Assembly: GCA_964413535.1 (NCBI GenBank)
Contig: CAYPTB010000041.1
Coordinates: 1 to 64,000, forward strand
DNA from: CAYPTB01 sp964413535
Lineage (GTDB): Bacteria > Planctomycetota > UBA1135 > GCA-002686595
DNA length: 64,000 bases
Direction: 5' to 3'
Shown here: positions 45,504-54,874 of the stretch, in pieces
Layout of the letters: each line of letters opens with the position of its first letter
How positions within the stretch are numbered: the first letter of the stretch is position 1
Notes under the pieces: generated by a model
Databases searched by the model: none
What the model saw: only the letters and a program-made list of their open reading frames with translations
Told to the model about the DNA's origin: nothing
Made by a program: the position numbers and the translations under genes

Positions 45504-47369
45504 ATGATCACCCGAAAGCTCGGCGCCCTCCTGCGGGGAAAGACCACTCCCTTCCAGATCGTGGCTGCGTGCATCCTCGGAGCCCTCCTCGGATTCGCGC
45601 CGAGTCCCACCGACGCCCCGGCGCTCTACGTGTTGCTCGTCGCCGCACTGCTCGTGGTCAATGCGAACCTGGGCCTCGCCTTGCTCGTGGCCGGGGGAGC
45701 GAAGCTCGTCTCCTTCGCCGCCGCGCCGATCTCGTTCCGGGTCGGACGCTTCTTGCTCGATGGGCCGACGGAGGCGCTCGCGCGAAAGGTCGTGAACGCA
45801 CCCGTGCTGGCGTGGTGCGGCCTCGAGCGCTACGCCGTGGCGGGCGGTCTTCTCATCGCGCTCGCACTGGGCGCCGGAGTCGGGCTCGTCATCGCTCGCG
45901 GACTCGCCGCCTTCCGCCGTCGGATGGCAGCCGCTGCACAGAATCCGTCGCGGTTGCGCGAGGTGTCGCAAGGACGCATGGCGCGCTTCACGATGTGGCT
46001 CTTCTTCGGCGGGACGGGAGGACTGAGCTGGGAGCAGAAGCTCGAGCGGCGAGTCGGTAATCCGGTGCGCTGGTGGGGCGCGCTGCTCCTCGTCCTCCTG
46101 CTCGGCGGAGCGGCCTTCGCGCACGAGGCGCTCGCCGCCCCCATCGCCCGCCGCAGCCTGCGCGCCGGTCTCGAAGGCGTCAACGGGGCGACGGTCGACG
46201 TGGGCTCGGTCGAGCTCGCGTTGGAGAACGGCCGCGTCGCCGTGACGGGACTCGCACTCGCGGACCCGGAGGCGCTCGACCAGGACCTCTTCCGCGCCGG
46301 TCGATTGGAGGCCGACGTCGACCAAGCCGACTTCCTGCGGCGGCGTCTCCACGTGGCGCGCGTCGTGATCAGCGAGGCGCAGAGCGGCGCCCCACGCGCG
46401 ACGCCCGGCGTGCGAACGACGCCGCCGGAGCCGCCCGAGGAAATGGAGCCCGAGATCGGCCTGCCCGGCGTCTACTCGCTCGAGGACGTAGTGGCCGAGT
46501 ACGAGACGTGGAAGGCACGGCTCGAGCAGGCGCGCGAATGGCTCGAGCGCTTGTCGGGACCGCCGCCGGAAGAAGGAGTGGACGACCAAGAGACGCTCTC
46601 CGAGCGCTTGGCGCGCGAAGCACGCGAGCGCGGGTGGTTCGGCGTGCAGGCGAAGCACCTCGTCGAAGAAGCCCCGACGCTCCGTCTGTCCGAGCTGTCC
46701 GTCGAGGGTCTCTCTGCGACTTGGCTGCCCGGAACCGTCTTCGACCTGAACGCTCAGGAGCTCTCGACCCAGCCCGCGCTCGTCGATGCCCCGCCGCGCC
46801 TGAGTCTCGCCTCGCGCGACGGAGCGATCCGATTCGAGGTCGACCTCGCCCCCGCCTCACGGGGCGGCGGAAACGGCGGGATCCGGATTCATTGGAAGGG
46901 GCTTCCGGTCGACGACGCGCTGGCTCGACTGCGCTTGCCCGGCGCTCCGCCGTTGCGCGGGGGAACCCTCGACCTCGAGCTCGACGGCGCATGGGCCGAC
47001 GGAAGGATCGGCCAAGTCGACCTGCCGCTGCGGGTCACGTTCCACGACACCGTGCTCGCCCTCGAGGGGATCGAGGAGACGTCGCTCGACCTGCTCGTGC
47101 TCCCGGTCGGCCTCTCGGGCGCCCTCGATGCGCCTCGCATCCACTTCGACGGCGCAGCCTTCGCGAACGCGATCGCCGACGCAGGGAAACGCGAGCTCGC
47201 CAACCAAGTGCGCGATCGGCTCGAAGGCGAGTTCGGCGAGGCCCTCGACGACCTCCGCGACCGCGCGGGGGTCGACCTGCCCAAGGTCGATGCCGCGGGC
47301 GCCGGCGAGGAAGCGAAGAAGCTCCTCGACGGGGTTCTGGGCGGCAAGAAGAAGAAGAAAGAGGATTGA
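45504..47369 (+). CDS. fused TIGR03546-like and TIGR03545-like envelope protein
   Basis: The 621-residue protein starts with a DUF2062/TIGR03546-like membrane domain (about 1-155; TPFQIVAACILGALLGFAPSP, then four helices). A second part (about 185-620) begins with one transmembrane helix and has the AsmA-like, beta-rich TIGR03545 pattern, with ARRSLRAGLEGVNGATVDVG and long amphipathic strands. In other bacteria these are two adjacent genes. A C-terminal lysine run (GGKKKKKED) closes the product. AsmA-type proteins are linked to lipid transport between membranes; that role is inference here. ATG at 45504 is chosen as it directly precedes the first conserved segment. Confidence 0.78.
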   Translation: MITRKLGALLRGKTTPFQIVAACILGALLGFAPSPTDAPALYVLLVAALLVVNANLGLALLVAGGAKLVSFAAAPISFRVGRFLLDGPTEALARKVVNAPVLAWCGLERYAVAGGLLIALALGAGVGLVIARGLAAFRRRMAAAAQNPSRLREVSQGRMARFTMWLFFGGTGGLSWEQKLERRVGNPVRWWGALLLVLLLGGAAFAHEALAAPIARRSLRAGLEGVNGATVDVGSVELALENGRVAVTGLALADPEALDQDLFRAGRLEADVDQADFLRRRLHVARVVISEAQSGAPRATPGVRTTPPEPPEEMEPEIGLPGVYSLEDVVAEYETWKARLEQAREWLERLSGPPPEEGVDDQETLSERLAREARERGWFGVQAKHLVEEAPTLRLSELSVEGLSATWLPGTVFDLNAQELSTQPALVDAPPRLSLASRDGAIRFEVDLAPASRGGGNGGIRIHWKGLPVDDALARLRLPGAPPLRGGTLDLELDGAWADGRIGQVDLPLRVTFHDTVLALEGIEETSLDLLVLPVGLSGALDAPRIHFDGAAFANAIADAGKRELANQVRDRLEGEFGEALDDLRDRAGVDLPKVDAAGAGEEAKKLLDGVLGGKKKKKED

Positions 47370-47946
47370 GGCCCTCATCCCCGTTCGCGCACCTCGCCGC
47401 GCTGGTCGCCGCCGGCGGTCCTCGGTGCCCCGCGTTCGAGCCCTCCCGGAACCGCTTCGAGAGCGGGCGCCGAGGGGGAGACCCTTTTCCCGGCCGAGAG
47501 GTTATGCTGCCCGGCGCAGGGCGCTTCCGTCCGCGCCGACTCCGCTTGGTTCCGCTTCCCTTCCAACGCCCACCCGGCTCGCGCCGTGGGCCGATCCGCC
47601 GACCGGACTCCTTCGCCTCGAGCGGCGAGGGTGAATGCGCCTTCCTAGACGGCGCGCGGAGCCGCCGGTCTAGTACCGGCCCGCTGAGGCTTCCCTTCTT
47701 CTTCGCGCCTGCACGCGAAGCTCGCCACGCCTCCACCTCGTTGTCCCGCGCGCAGCTTTCCCGCCCTCCCCGAGCAACGCACCGCATGTGCGCTCACGTA
47801 GAGCGTTCGCGGCGGAGCGTCGCATTCCTGTCATCCGATTTCGGATGACCTCACCGACACGACACTGATGCTACGCGTTTCCGAACCTTTCCGTTGTCTG
47901 GACAGGTAGAGAGCGCAGATCAACGGAAAGAGAAACAGAACCTCCC
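47370..47946 (+). promoter_or_regulatory. 577-bp leader and upstream region of the first RRM gene with hairpins
   Basis: No gene is recognised. A 9-bp hairpin (GTCATCCGA, loop TT, TCGGATGAC) is at 47830-47849. A second, CTTTCCGTTG with CAACGGAAAG, is at 47887-47930, ending 16 bp before the ATG. The ribosome binding site is weak: the bases before the ATG are CCTCCC. A long leader with hairpins fits post-transcriptional control, as seen for cold-shock and RRM genes, but I see no named riboswitch. Confidence 0.5.
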
Positions 47947-48348
47947 ATGGGAGCACGACTCTACATCGGCAATCTTTCGTTCGACACGACTCAAGACACC
48001 CTGCACGCCGTGCTCTCCGAGGGCGGCCGCACGGTCAAGGATCTCCACTTCGTCACGGACCGCGAGACGGGTCGCCCGCGCGGCTTCGCCTTCGCGGAAC
48101 TCGGTTCCGAAGCCGAGGCACAATCCGCCATCCAGCAGATGGACGGCATGAACCTGGACGGCCGCAACCTCAAGGTCAACGAGGCCCAAGAGCGTCCGCA
48201 ACGCGGCGGTGGTGGCGGCGGCGCTGGCCGCAGCGGTGGCGGTCGTGGCGGCGGCGGCTACGGCGGCGGCGGCGGTGGTGGCTACGGCGGCGGCGGCGGC
48301 GGCGGCCGTGGTGGTGGCGGCGGCCGCGGCGGTGACGATCGCTGGTAG
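47947..48348 (+). CDS. glycine-rich RRM RNA-binding protein
   Basis: The 133-residue protein has one RNA-recognition motif (about 4-80) and a Gly-rich tail. RNP2 is LYIGNL (about 5-10) and RNP1 is RGFAFAEL (about 43-50). The tail consists of GGGG and RGGG repeats and ends GGDDRW. This is the architecture of cyanobacterial Rbp and eukaryotic GRP-type proteins, which bind U-rich or structured RNA, often under cold. ATG at 47947 sits after a hairpin-rich leader, and a 15-bp terminator follows at 48405. Its closest relative here is the RRM protein at 54875, which shares the tail ending. Confidence 0.95.
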   Translation: MGARLYIGNLSFDTTQDTLHAVLSEGGRTVKDLHFVTDRETGRPRGFAFAELGSEAEAQSAIQQMDGMNLDGRNLKVNEAQERPQRGGGGGGAGRSGGGRGGGGYGGGGGGGYGGGGGGGRGGGGGRGGDDRW

Positions 48349-48404
48349 GAACCAGCTCGACCGAGTTCCCCGCTCGACGGCGAACTCGGAACGACGATGC
48401 TCAT

Positions 48405-48445
48405 CGAGGGACCGCGGATCTCGCATCCGCGGTCCCTCGTCGATT
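48405..48445 (+). terminator. intrinsic-like terminator after the first RRM gene
   Basis: A 15-bp perfect stem (48405-48419 with 48425-48439) with a CTCGC loop is followed by TCGATTTCC, a weak T run. It lies between the RRM gene and the convergent fba gene, so it can serve both. Confidence 0.75.
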
Positions 48446-48477
48446 TCCACTGCGGCGGCGAGAGTTCCCTGGACGCT

Positions 48478-49512
48478 CTAGGCGCGAACCTTCATGTCGT
48501 AGAACTTCTTCATCGCATCGAGGGACTTCATCTCGACCTCGCCCGCGTGGCCGGCTTGGCCGAAGGAGATCATGCGAGCCCTGCAGATCTCGGCCATCGC
48601 CGTCCGCGCCGGTTTGAGGTAGTAGCGCGGATCGAACTCCTCGGGCTTCTCGGCGAACGCCTTGCGGATGGCGCCGGTGATGGCGAGGCGGTTGTCGGTG
48701 TCGACGTTGATCTTGCGAACACCGTGCTGGATGCCCTCCTGGATGTCGGAGAGCGGCACGCCGAAGGTCTCGGGGATCTGGCCGCCGTAGCGGTTGATGA
48801 GGTCGATGAGCTCCTTCGGTACGGACGAGCTCCCGTGCATCACCATGTGGCAGTTCGGCATGCGCTTGTGGATCTCCCGGATCACGTCCATGCGCAGGAC
48901 CTTGCCCGTGGGCTTCTTCTTGAACTTGTACGCCCCGTGGCTCGTTCCGATGGCCACGGCGAGCGCGTCGCAACCGGTCTCGTCGACGAAGCGCCCGGCT
49001 TCTTCGGGGTCGGTCAGGTGGGCCAACGCGTCGTCGCCCGAGAGCCCGGCTCCGTGGCCGTCCTCGATTCCACCGAGGCAACCGAGTTCGGCCTCGACGG
49101 TGACACCCTTCTTGTGCGCGGCCTTGACGACCTGCTTCGTGACCGAGACGTTGTAGTCCCAGGATGCGGGCGTCTTGCCGTCCTCCTCGAGCGACCCGTC
49201 CATCATCACGGACGTGAAGCCGAGCTCGATCGCGCTGAAGCACGTCGCCGGCGAGTTGCCGTGGTCCTGATGCATCGCGATCGGGATCTTCGGGTGGAGC
49301 TCCGAAGCCGCGATCATCAAGTGCCTCAGGTAGTTGTCGTCGGAGTAGGAGCGCGCCCCGCGCGAGGCCTGGACGATCACCGGCGAGTCCGTCTCCTTCG
49401 CCGCCGTCATGATCGCTTGGATCTGCTCCATGTTGTTGACGTTGAAGGCAGCCACGCCGTAGCCGTTCTCGGCAGCGTGGTCCAAGAGGACGCGCATCGG
49501 GACCAGGGGCAT
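48478..49512 (-). CDS. fba: class II fructose-bisphosphate aldolase
   Basis: This zinc aldolase splits or forms fructose 1,6-bisphosphate in glycolysis and gluconeogenesis. The 344-residue protein has GYGVAAFNVNNMEQIQAIM, the zinc-binding MHQDHGNSPA with the first His pair, VMMDGSLEEDG, AELGCLGGIEDG with the catalytic Glu, GTSHGAYKF with a zinc-ligand His, and MHGSSSVPKELI and NVDTDNRLA. This motif set and size match the CbbA/type-B subgroup. ATG at 49512 (MPLVPMRV) is used. It converges on the RRM terminator and is divergent from the polytopic gene at 49718. Confidence 0.97.
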   Translation of the reverse strand: MPLVPMRVLLDHAAENGYGVAAFNVNNMEQIQAIMTAAKETDSPVIVQASRGARSYSDDNYLRHLMIAASELHPKIPIAMHQDHGNSPATCFSAIELGFTSVMMDGSLEEDGKTPASWDYNVSVTKQVVKAAHKKGVTVEAELGCLGGIEDGHGAGLSGDDALAHLTDPEEAGRFVDETGCDALAVAIGTSHGAYKFKKKPTGKVLRMDVIREIHKRMPNCHMVMHGSSSVPKELIDLINRYGGQIPETFGVPLSDIQEGIQHGVRKINVDTDNRLAITGAIRKAFAEKPEEFDPRYYLKPARTAMAEICRARMISFGQAGHAGEVEMKSLDAMKKFYDMKVRA

Positions 49513-49717
49513 GGGATCTCGCTCGCTTCTGGCGGTTTCGTGGGCGCCGAACACGCGACACCGCGAGCCCGGCGGCGGAGCCCGGATCGTAACTCGGACC
49601 CCGCCCGCCGCAGGGGAGAATCCCGTCCCGCGGTCGGCCCCCGGTGAGGATCCCCGGTTGCGCGAGTTCGCGCGCTCCGGGGCGGCAGCGCGTCAGCGAT
49701 CCGGAAGCCGGGCTACG

Positions 49718-51655
49718 ATGCCGCCCCCGGCGGCTCCCACCGAAACGTTGTCGAACGAGCGGAATCGGCGATCCGAGATCCTCGCTGCGGCCTGCCTGAC
49801 GGCGGGTCTGCGGTTCCTCGTGGCGCTGTCGCGGCTCGACGACGGTTCCTTCCAGTACTACACCGGGAACATCGCGTGGGCCGTGCTGCAGGGTCTGCCG
49901 CTGGAAGCGCGAGAGCTGCCCCTCATCTCCCACAACCGCGGATCGATGGTGGTGGGCTTCCTCGCCGTCCCGTTCGTCGCACTGCTCGGCCCGTCGCTGC
50001 TCGCGATCAAGCTGCTCGCCGTCGCGATGTCGTCTGCGACCGCGGCGCTCTTCGTCGGCATCCTGGGCCGACACCAGGGCTCGGTAGCGGCATGGGTCGG
50101 AGCGCTTCTCTATGCCTTCCTTCCGCCCTCGTTCCAGATGCTCGACGTCATGCCGCAGGGCAGCCACGTCGACTCGCTGGTCTTCACGTTCGCGGCCCTG
50201 TCCATCGTCCTCGGTTGGAGGGAAGCCCTTCCTCGCGCACGGCACGTGTTCGCCTTCGGGTTGGTGTGCGGCTTCGGGCTCTTCTTCAGCTTCCACTTCC
50301 TACTGGTTCTTCCGATCCTCGCCGCGTGTTGGTGGCGAGTCGACCCGGGGTGGTTGCACCGCCCCCGACGTCTGGTCCCCTTCGCGTTCGCGTTCGGGCT
50401 CGCGTTCTCCCCCTTCGTGCTCTTCCTTCCCGATCTCGCCGAAGCCACCGACGTCGTGAGACGTCCCCTCGCCGAGCGACTGCTCTCGCCCGAGAACGCG
50501 GCCGAGAAGCTCTGGAACGAATTGGCGCTCTCGGCGTCCTCGTTCTGGATGTTCGCCCCGACCGGGGTTCCCTGGGCGGGCTCCGTCTACGGACTCTCCC
50601 TTGCAGCAGGGTTGTGCGTATGTGTGGCGCGGTTCGTTTCAGGTCGCTGTCGCGACGCGAGCGCGCTGTTCTTCATCGTGTACCCGGGCCTGCTGGTCCT
50701 CGCCTACTCGATCACAGACTTCCACGCCGATCCCGACGTGGTCATGTCGGGTATGGATGCGCGCTACTTGGCTCCAGCGATGCCGTGCATGGCTGCGTGG
50801 GTCGCGATCGGAGCGCAGGCGCTGTTCGACCGGAAGCAGCCCCGACTCGCGGTCGGATTGGCGGCCGGTGCAGTTCTCGCGGGTGCGGCGGGCACGTTCG
50901 GCTCGATCGACCTGGACGTCGCGCGCGACCAACCCGCCGTGAAGGGGACGAAGTTCGCCTACTTCAAGCGGCACATCCCGCGCGCGGCGAAACGCGACGG
51001 GGCGGCGATGCTCGAATGGATCGACCGGCTCGACGGCGACTGGGCGGCGTTCCGGCCGCTCCACTACCGCAACTTCCACGTCGGCAAGAGCACCGGGAAG
51101 GGGCCAACCGCGATCGCGGCGAACGTTGCCCAGGCCTGCGCGGCCGACGAGCAGCTTCGGCCCTTCTTGCTCGTCGACGTCGGGCGGCAGATTGCGGAGC
51201 AGAAATCCGCCGCCATCTGGCTGCGAGAAGCGATGCAGATCGCCGACGGGGAGAGCACGTGCTGGATCCTCCGCGGCGTCGGGCAGACGTGCTGGTACGA
51301 GGCCCGGGCGCACCAGGCTTCCCGCCCCAGGCACGCGGACGAATGGCCTCTGCTCGACTCCCTGCTCGACTGGCTTCCGGAAGACCACGCGTTGCTCCTC
51401 CTCGAGGGAGCAGGCTTCAGCTTCGGGCACTTCGCGTCCCCCTACAGCCCCGACGCGCTCGAGATCAAGGAGAGGATGCCCGATCTCGCAGGAGCCGATC
51501 GCGACGCGTTCTACGTCGGCGCCGGGTGGGGGTACCGGATGCGCTACTTCGAAGCCGACTACGAGCCGCCGGTCCGACTGAAGTTCGAATCCCTGCTGCC
51601 GCAATCGGGCCGCGCCGCCTTTCGGCGTGGGCTCGCTTGGGGCCCCACGCCCTGA
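49718..51655 (+). CDS. polytopic membrane protein, GT-C glycosyltransferase-like
   Basis: The 645-residue protein has around 11 transmembrane helices in its first 440 residues and a soluble C-terminal domain. The first loop, SRLDDGSFQYYTGNIAWAVLQG, has acidic residues where GT-C enzymes have their donor-binding motif, and the HNRGSM and MPQGSHVDS segments follow at the membrane edge. The C-terminal domain includes FHVGKSTGKGP, QACAADEQLRPFLLVDVG and GGVGQTCW-type GVGQTCWYEARA. I cannot assign donor or acceptor; a non-enzymatic role is possible. ATG at 49718 is used. Divergent fba starts 205 bp away. Confidence 0.7.
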   Translation: MPPPAAPTETLSNERNRRSEILAAACLTAGLRFLVALSRLDDGSFQYYTGNIAWAVLQGLPLEARELPLISHNRGSMVVGFLAVPFVALLGPSLLAIKLLAVAMSSATAALFVGILGRHQGSVAAWVGALLYAFLPPSFQMLDVMPQGSHVDSLVFTFAALSIVLGWREALPRARHVFAFGLVCGFGLFFSFHFLLVLPILAACWWRVDPGWLHRPRRLVPFAFAFGLAFSPFVLFLPDLAEATDVVRRPLAERLLSPENAAEKLWNELALSASSFWMFAPTGVPWAGSVYGLSLAAGLCVCVARFVSGRCRDASALFFIVYPGLLVLAYSITDFHADPDVVMSGMDARYLAPAMPCMAAWVAIGAQALFDRKQPRLAVGLAAGAVLAGAAGTFGSIDLDVARDQPAVKGTKFAYFKRHIPRAAKRDGAAMLEWIDRLDGDWAAFRPLHYRNFHVGKSTGKGPTAIAANVAQACAADEQLRPFLLVDVGRQIAEQKSAAIWLREAMQIADGESTCWILRGVGQTCWYEARAHQASRPRHADEWPLLDSLLDWLPEDHALLLLEGAGFSFGHFASPYSPDALEIKERMPDLAGADRDAFYVGAGWGYRMRYFEADYEPPVRLKFESLLPQSGRAAFRRGLAWGPTP

Positions 51656-51820
51656 AGCGACTAGGGGCAGAGGTTAGGTCCAAGATAAGCTTCGGCACCA
51701 TTCGCGTAGAAACTCGCTTCGGGACCTTTCCCGCCGCGGAATCCAGGCGACCGTGAGCACCGCCATCGCTGGCTTCCTCCCAGAGTCCCCCTCGACGCCC
51801 GACGGAATCGGGACCTCGTC

Positions 51821-54532
51821 ATGAGCAACACCATCCTCCACACGAGCGCGTTCGCGCTGCTCTTCGCCATGTGCGCTACGTCCGCTTCCGGCTCTCCTCC
51901 CCTACCTATCGAGCAGCAGTCCGAGACGCCGAAACCCGAGTTCCCGCCCTTCGAATCGGTGAGCGAAGGACTCCGACAAGTCGTGTCGACGACCGACGGT
52001 TCGACACCGATGTACGAGCTGTGGTCGAACGACAAGGAAGCGAAGCTGCTCGCCGTCCTCCCCGATGACTTCGCTTCCCAGATGCTGATGATCGCCTGCA
52101 CGGTCTCCGGGGGAGACCCCGAGGCGGGGGTCATGGGACCCACGCACTACGCCAAGTGGCGCCGGATCGGCAAGCAACTCGCGCTCGTCGCTCCCGACCT
52201 CTCGGTGCGCACGAAGGACGCCGAGGCGCAGGTCTCCTTCGACGAGCTCTACATGGGCTCGGTGATCGTGAGCGTTCCGATCGCTTCGATGAAGGACTCT
52301 CGGCCGGTCGTCGACTTCGGCGCCATGGCGACGCAGCAAGCGTCCAAGTTCTTCGGGCCGCAGGCGTCGAACTACGGTCCCGCCCTGACGACGCTCAACG
52401 CGAACCTCGCGACGCTCCGCAAGGTCAAGGCGTTCCCCGAGAACGTCGTCGTGGAGTACGAAGCCCCGCGCGGCGACGGACGCTTCGTGCGTCTGACCTA
52501 CGCGATCGGGTTGCTGAAGGAATCCCCGGACTTCGAGCCGCGCAAGGCCGATCCTCGCGTGGGCTACTTCTACGACTGGCATCTGGACTACTCGCGCACC
52601 GGCAACGACGAGGTCGCCGAGCGCTACATCACGCGCTGGAACATCCAGAAGGCGGATCCCAAGCTCAAGCTGAGCCCGCCGAAGCAGCCGCTCGTCTGGT
52701 ACATCGAGCACACGACGCCCATCCGCTACCGGCGCTACGTGCGCGAGGGAATCGAGATGTGGAACAAGGCCTTCGAGGAGGTCGGCATCGTCGACGCCGT
52801 GGACGTTCGGCAGCAAGACGAGGCCACGGGCGCGCACATGGAGCTCGACCCCGAGGACGCGCGCTACAACTTCTTCCGTTGGAACATGAGCGACGAGGGC
52901 TACGCGATCGGCCCCAGCCGCACGAACCCGCTGACCGGTGAGATCCTCGATGCGGACATCGTCTGGAACCAGGGGCTGACTCGTTCGGTCGGCGGCATGC
53001 TCGAGAACCTGACCGAGGACCTGACCGAGAGCTCGTTCAGCCCCGAGACGCTGGCTTGGTTGGACGATCACCCGAATTGGGACCCGCGAGTGCGCTTGGC
53101 GAGTCTCGCTCGGCGCGAGCAGATCGTGAAGCAGCGCGGAATGGCCGCCAAGGCCGCGGTCGAGCTCGAGCTCTCGAGCGACGAGCACCCGTGGACGATG
53201 GGCTCGAACGACCCCACCAACCGCGCGTGCAAGATCGGGAACCAACTGTCGATGGACCTCTCGCTCGCGGGCGCTGCCTTCGCGACGGGACTCCTCGATT
53301 CCGCCGGCGAAGACGCGCTGGACGACCTGCCCGAGGCGTTCTTGGGAGGGATGATCCGCTACATCTCCGCGCACGAAACCGGTCACACGCTGGGCCTACA
53401 GCACAACATGGCGGCGTCGACGATCCGCTCGCTCGCGGAGATCAACGCCGAAGGCTTCCGAGGACCGACGATCGGATCGGTGATGGACTATGCGGCTGCC
53501 AACCTCAACCACGACCACCACCTCGGAGCGGTTCAGGGCCCGTATGCGACGCCGGAGGTCGGACCCTACGACCATTGGGTGATCCGCTACGGCTACGGTC
53601 CAGACGATCAGCTCGAGAAGGTCCTGTCCGAGGTCGGCAATCCGGAACACGTGTTCGTGAGCCAGATCGCCATGAGCATCGGCAGTGACCCGCGCAACAT
53701 GACGTGGGACCTGGGAAGCGACAACTTGGCCTTCTGCGAGTCCCGGATGGGCCTCGTTCGCGACCTGCGCTCCAAGCTCGTCGAGAAGGTCGTCGAAGAC
53801 GGCGACTCGTGGGCCGAAGTGCGACGGCGATTCACCAACCTGATGGGAACCCAGATCCAAACGCTCTTCATCGCGTCGAGCTGGATCGGCAGCTCTTTCG
53901 AGAACTACGACTTCAAGGGCGACCCCGGAGCGCGCACTCCACTCGCGGACGTACCCGCGTCGGAACAGCGTCGCGCGGTCGAGCTCATCGTGAAGAACGC
54001 GCTCGACGACGATGCGCTGGGTCTCACTCCCGACCTCGTTCGGCATCTCGGCAAGGAGTACTGGTTCGACCCGAAAGGCTTCTCGGAACTCGTCCAGGAT
54101 CCGAGCTTCACCGTGCACGATGCGGTCGGCGGGATCCAAGCCACCGGCCTGACGCTGCTGCTCAGCCCGTCGCGTCTGCGCCGGGTGTACGACAACGAGT
54201 TCCGCGCAGCGGCGGACGACGACCCGATCACCATGGCCGAGATCCTCGTCACCGTCACGAAGTCGGTCTGGAAGGAAGGTCGGGTCTCGAGCTTCCGGCG
54301 CAACCTGCAGCGCGAGCACGTCGAGCGCCTGATCGATCTCGCGCTCCTGGACAGCACGAGTCCCTCGCTGCGCGCCATCGGCACGCTCGCGACCCAGGAG
54401 CTCCGGGACATCGACGCGCGGACGGAGAAGGCGCAGTCGGGCAAGTTGGACGCCTACTCCAAGGCGCACCTCTCCGACATCCGCACGCGGATCGCCAAGG
54501 CCCTCGATACGGCCTACGTGATCGCGCGCTGA
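51821..54532 (+). CDS. exported metzincin-type zinc metalloprotease (DUF5117/DUF4953-like)
   Basis: The 903-residue protein has a signal peptide (about 1-24, ending ATSASG), an N-terminal beta domain (about 55-300) and a zinc-protease core with HETGHTLGLQHN (about 527-538), the HExxHxxGxxH metzincin motif with three His ligands. A Met-turn candidate is SVMDYAAANL about 35 residues later. The C-terminal part is helical. The layout matches zinc-dependent metalloproteases with DUF5117 and DUF4953. All catalytic residues are present. ATG at 51821 has no strong Shine-Dalgarno, but the signal peptide starts there. A strong hairpin follows the stop. Confidence 0.9.
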   Translation: MSNTILHTSAFALLFAMCATSASGSPPLPIEQQSETPKPEFPPFESVSEGLRQVVSTTDGSTPMYELWSNDKEAKLLAVLPDDFASQMLMIACTVSGGDPEAGVMGPTHYAKWRRIGKQLALVAPDLSVRTKDAEAQVSFDELYMGSVIVSVPIASMKDSRPVVDFGAMATQQASKFFGPQASNYGPALTTLNANLATLRKVKAFPENVVVEYEAPRGDGRFVRLTYAIGLLKESPDFEPRKADPRVGYFYDWHLDYSRTGNDEVAERYITRWNIQKADPKLKLSPPKQPLVWYIEHTTPIRYRRYVREGIEMWNKAFEEVGIVDAVDVRQQDEATGAHMELDPEDARYNFFRWNMSDEGYAIGPSRTNPLTGEILDADIVWNQGLTRSVGGMLENLTEDLTESSFSPETLAWLDDHPNWDPRVRLASLARREQIVKQRGMAAKAAVELELSSDEHPWTMGSNDPTNRACKIGNQLSMDLSLAGAAFATGLLDSAGEDALDDLPEAFLGGMIRYISAHETGHTLGLQHNMAASTIRSLAEINAEGFRGPTIGSVMDYAAANLNHDHHLGAVQGPYATPEVGPYDHWVIRYGYGPDDQLEKVLSEVGNPEHVFVSQIAMSIGSDPRNMTWDLGSDNLAFCESRMGLVRDLRSKLVEKVVEDGDSWAEVRRRFTNLMGTQIQTLFIASSWIGSSFENYDFKGDPGARTPLADVPASEQRRAVELIVKNALDDDALGLTPDLVRHLGKEYWFDPKGFSELVQDPSFTVHDAVGGIQATGLTLLLSPSRLRRVYDNEFRAAADDDPITMAEILVTVTKSVWKEGRVSSFRRNLQREHVERLIDLALLDSTSPSLRAIGTLATQELRDIDARTEKAQSGKLDAYSKAHLSDIRTRIAKALDTAYVIAR

Positions 54533-54539
54533 CGCGGAC

Positions 54540-54572
54540 GGAGGCCGCGCTCCACCCCGGGGCGCGGCCTCC
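54540..54572 (+). terminator. hairpin after the metalloprotease gene
   Basis: An 11-bp perfect stem (GGAGGCCGCGC at 54540-54550 with GCGCGGCCTCC at 54562-54572) and 11-nt loop sit 7 bp after the stop codon. There is no T tract, as for most hairpins in this window. Confidence 0.65.
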
Positions 54573-54874
54573 CCAGCTTGGGCATTGCCAGCCGTCGCCC
54601 CCCCCCCCGCGACAGGTCGGCGCGCCCACCCCCCGCGGCGGTTTCGGCACCCCCGCCGGGGGTTGCGGACGGATGGACAGACTTCGGGGAGGACGAGTAG
54701 ACTCGACCGCAATCCGGCGCAGCGGGTTTCCCTCGAACCATTGCTCACCAAGGGACTTCCGACCGCTCCGCCCCGAACCCCCAACCTTCGACTCAAAGAC
54801 GTCTCGAGGAAGTCCCGCGTCTCATCCGGGTGAGGGAAGGGATCGTGACTCCCGCGGACAGGATCTCCTGACTG
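54573..54874 (+). promoter_or_regulatory. leader region of the second RRM gene
   Basis: This 302-bp stretch has no gene. It contains an 11-base C run at 54598-54608 and a 9-bp inverted repeat (GGGACTTCC at 54752-54760, GGAAGTCCC at 54808-54816) with a 47-nt spacer. Just before the ATG is the partly palindromic AGGATCTCCT, which would mask or form the ribosome binding site. Like the first RRM gene, it has a hairpin-bearing leader, so shared control is possible. Confidence 0.45.
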
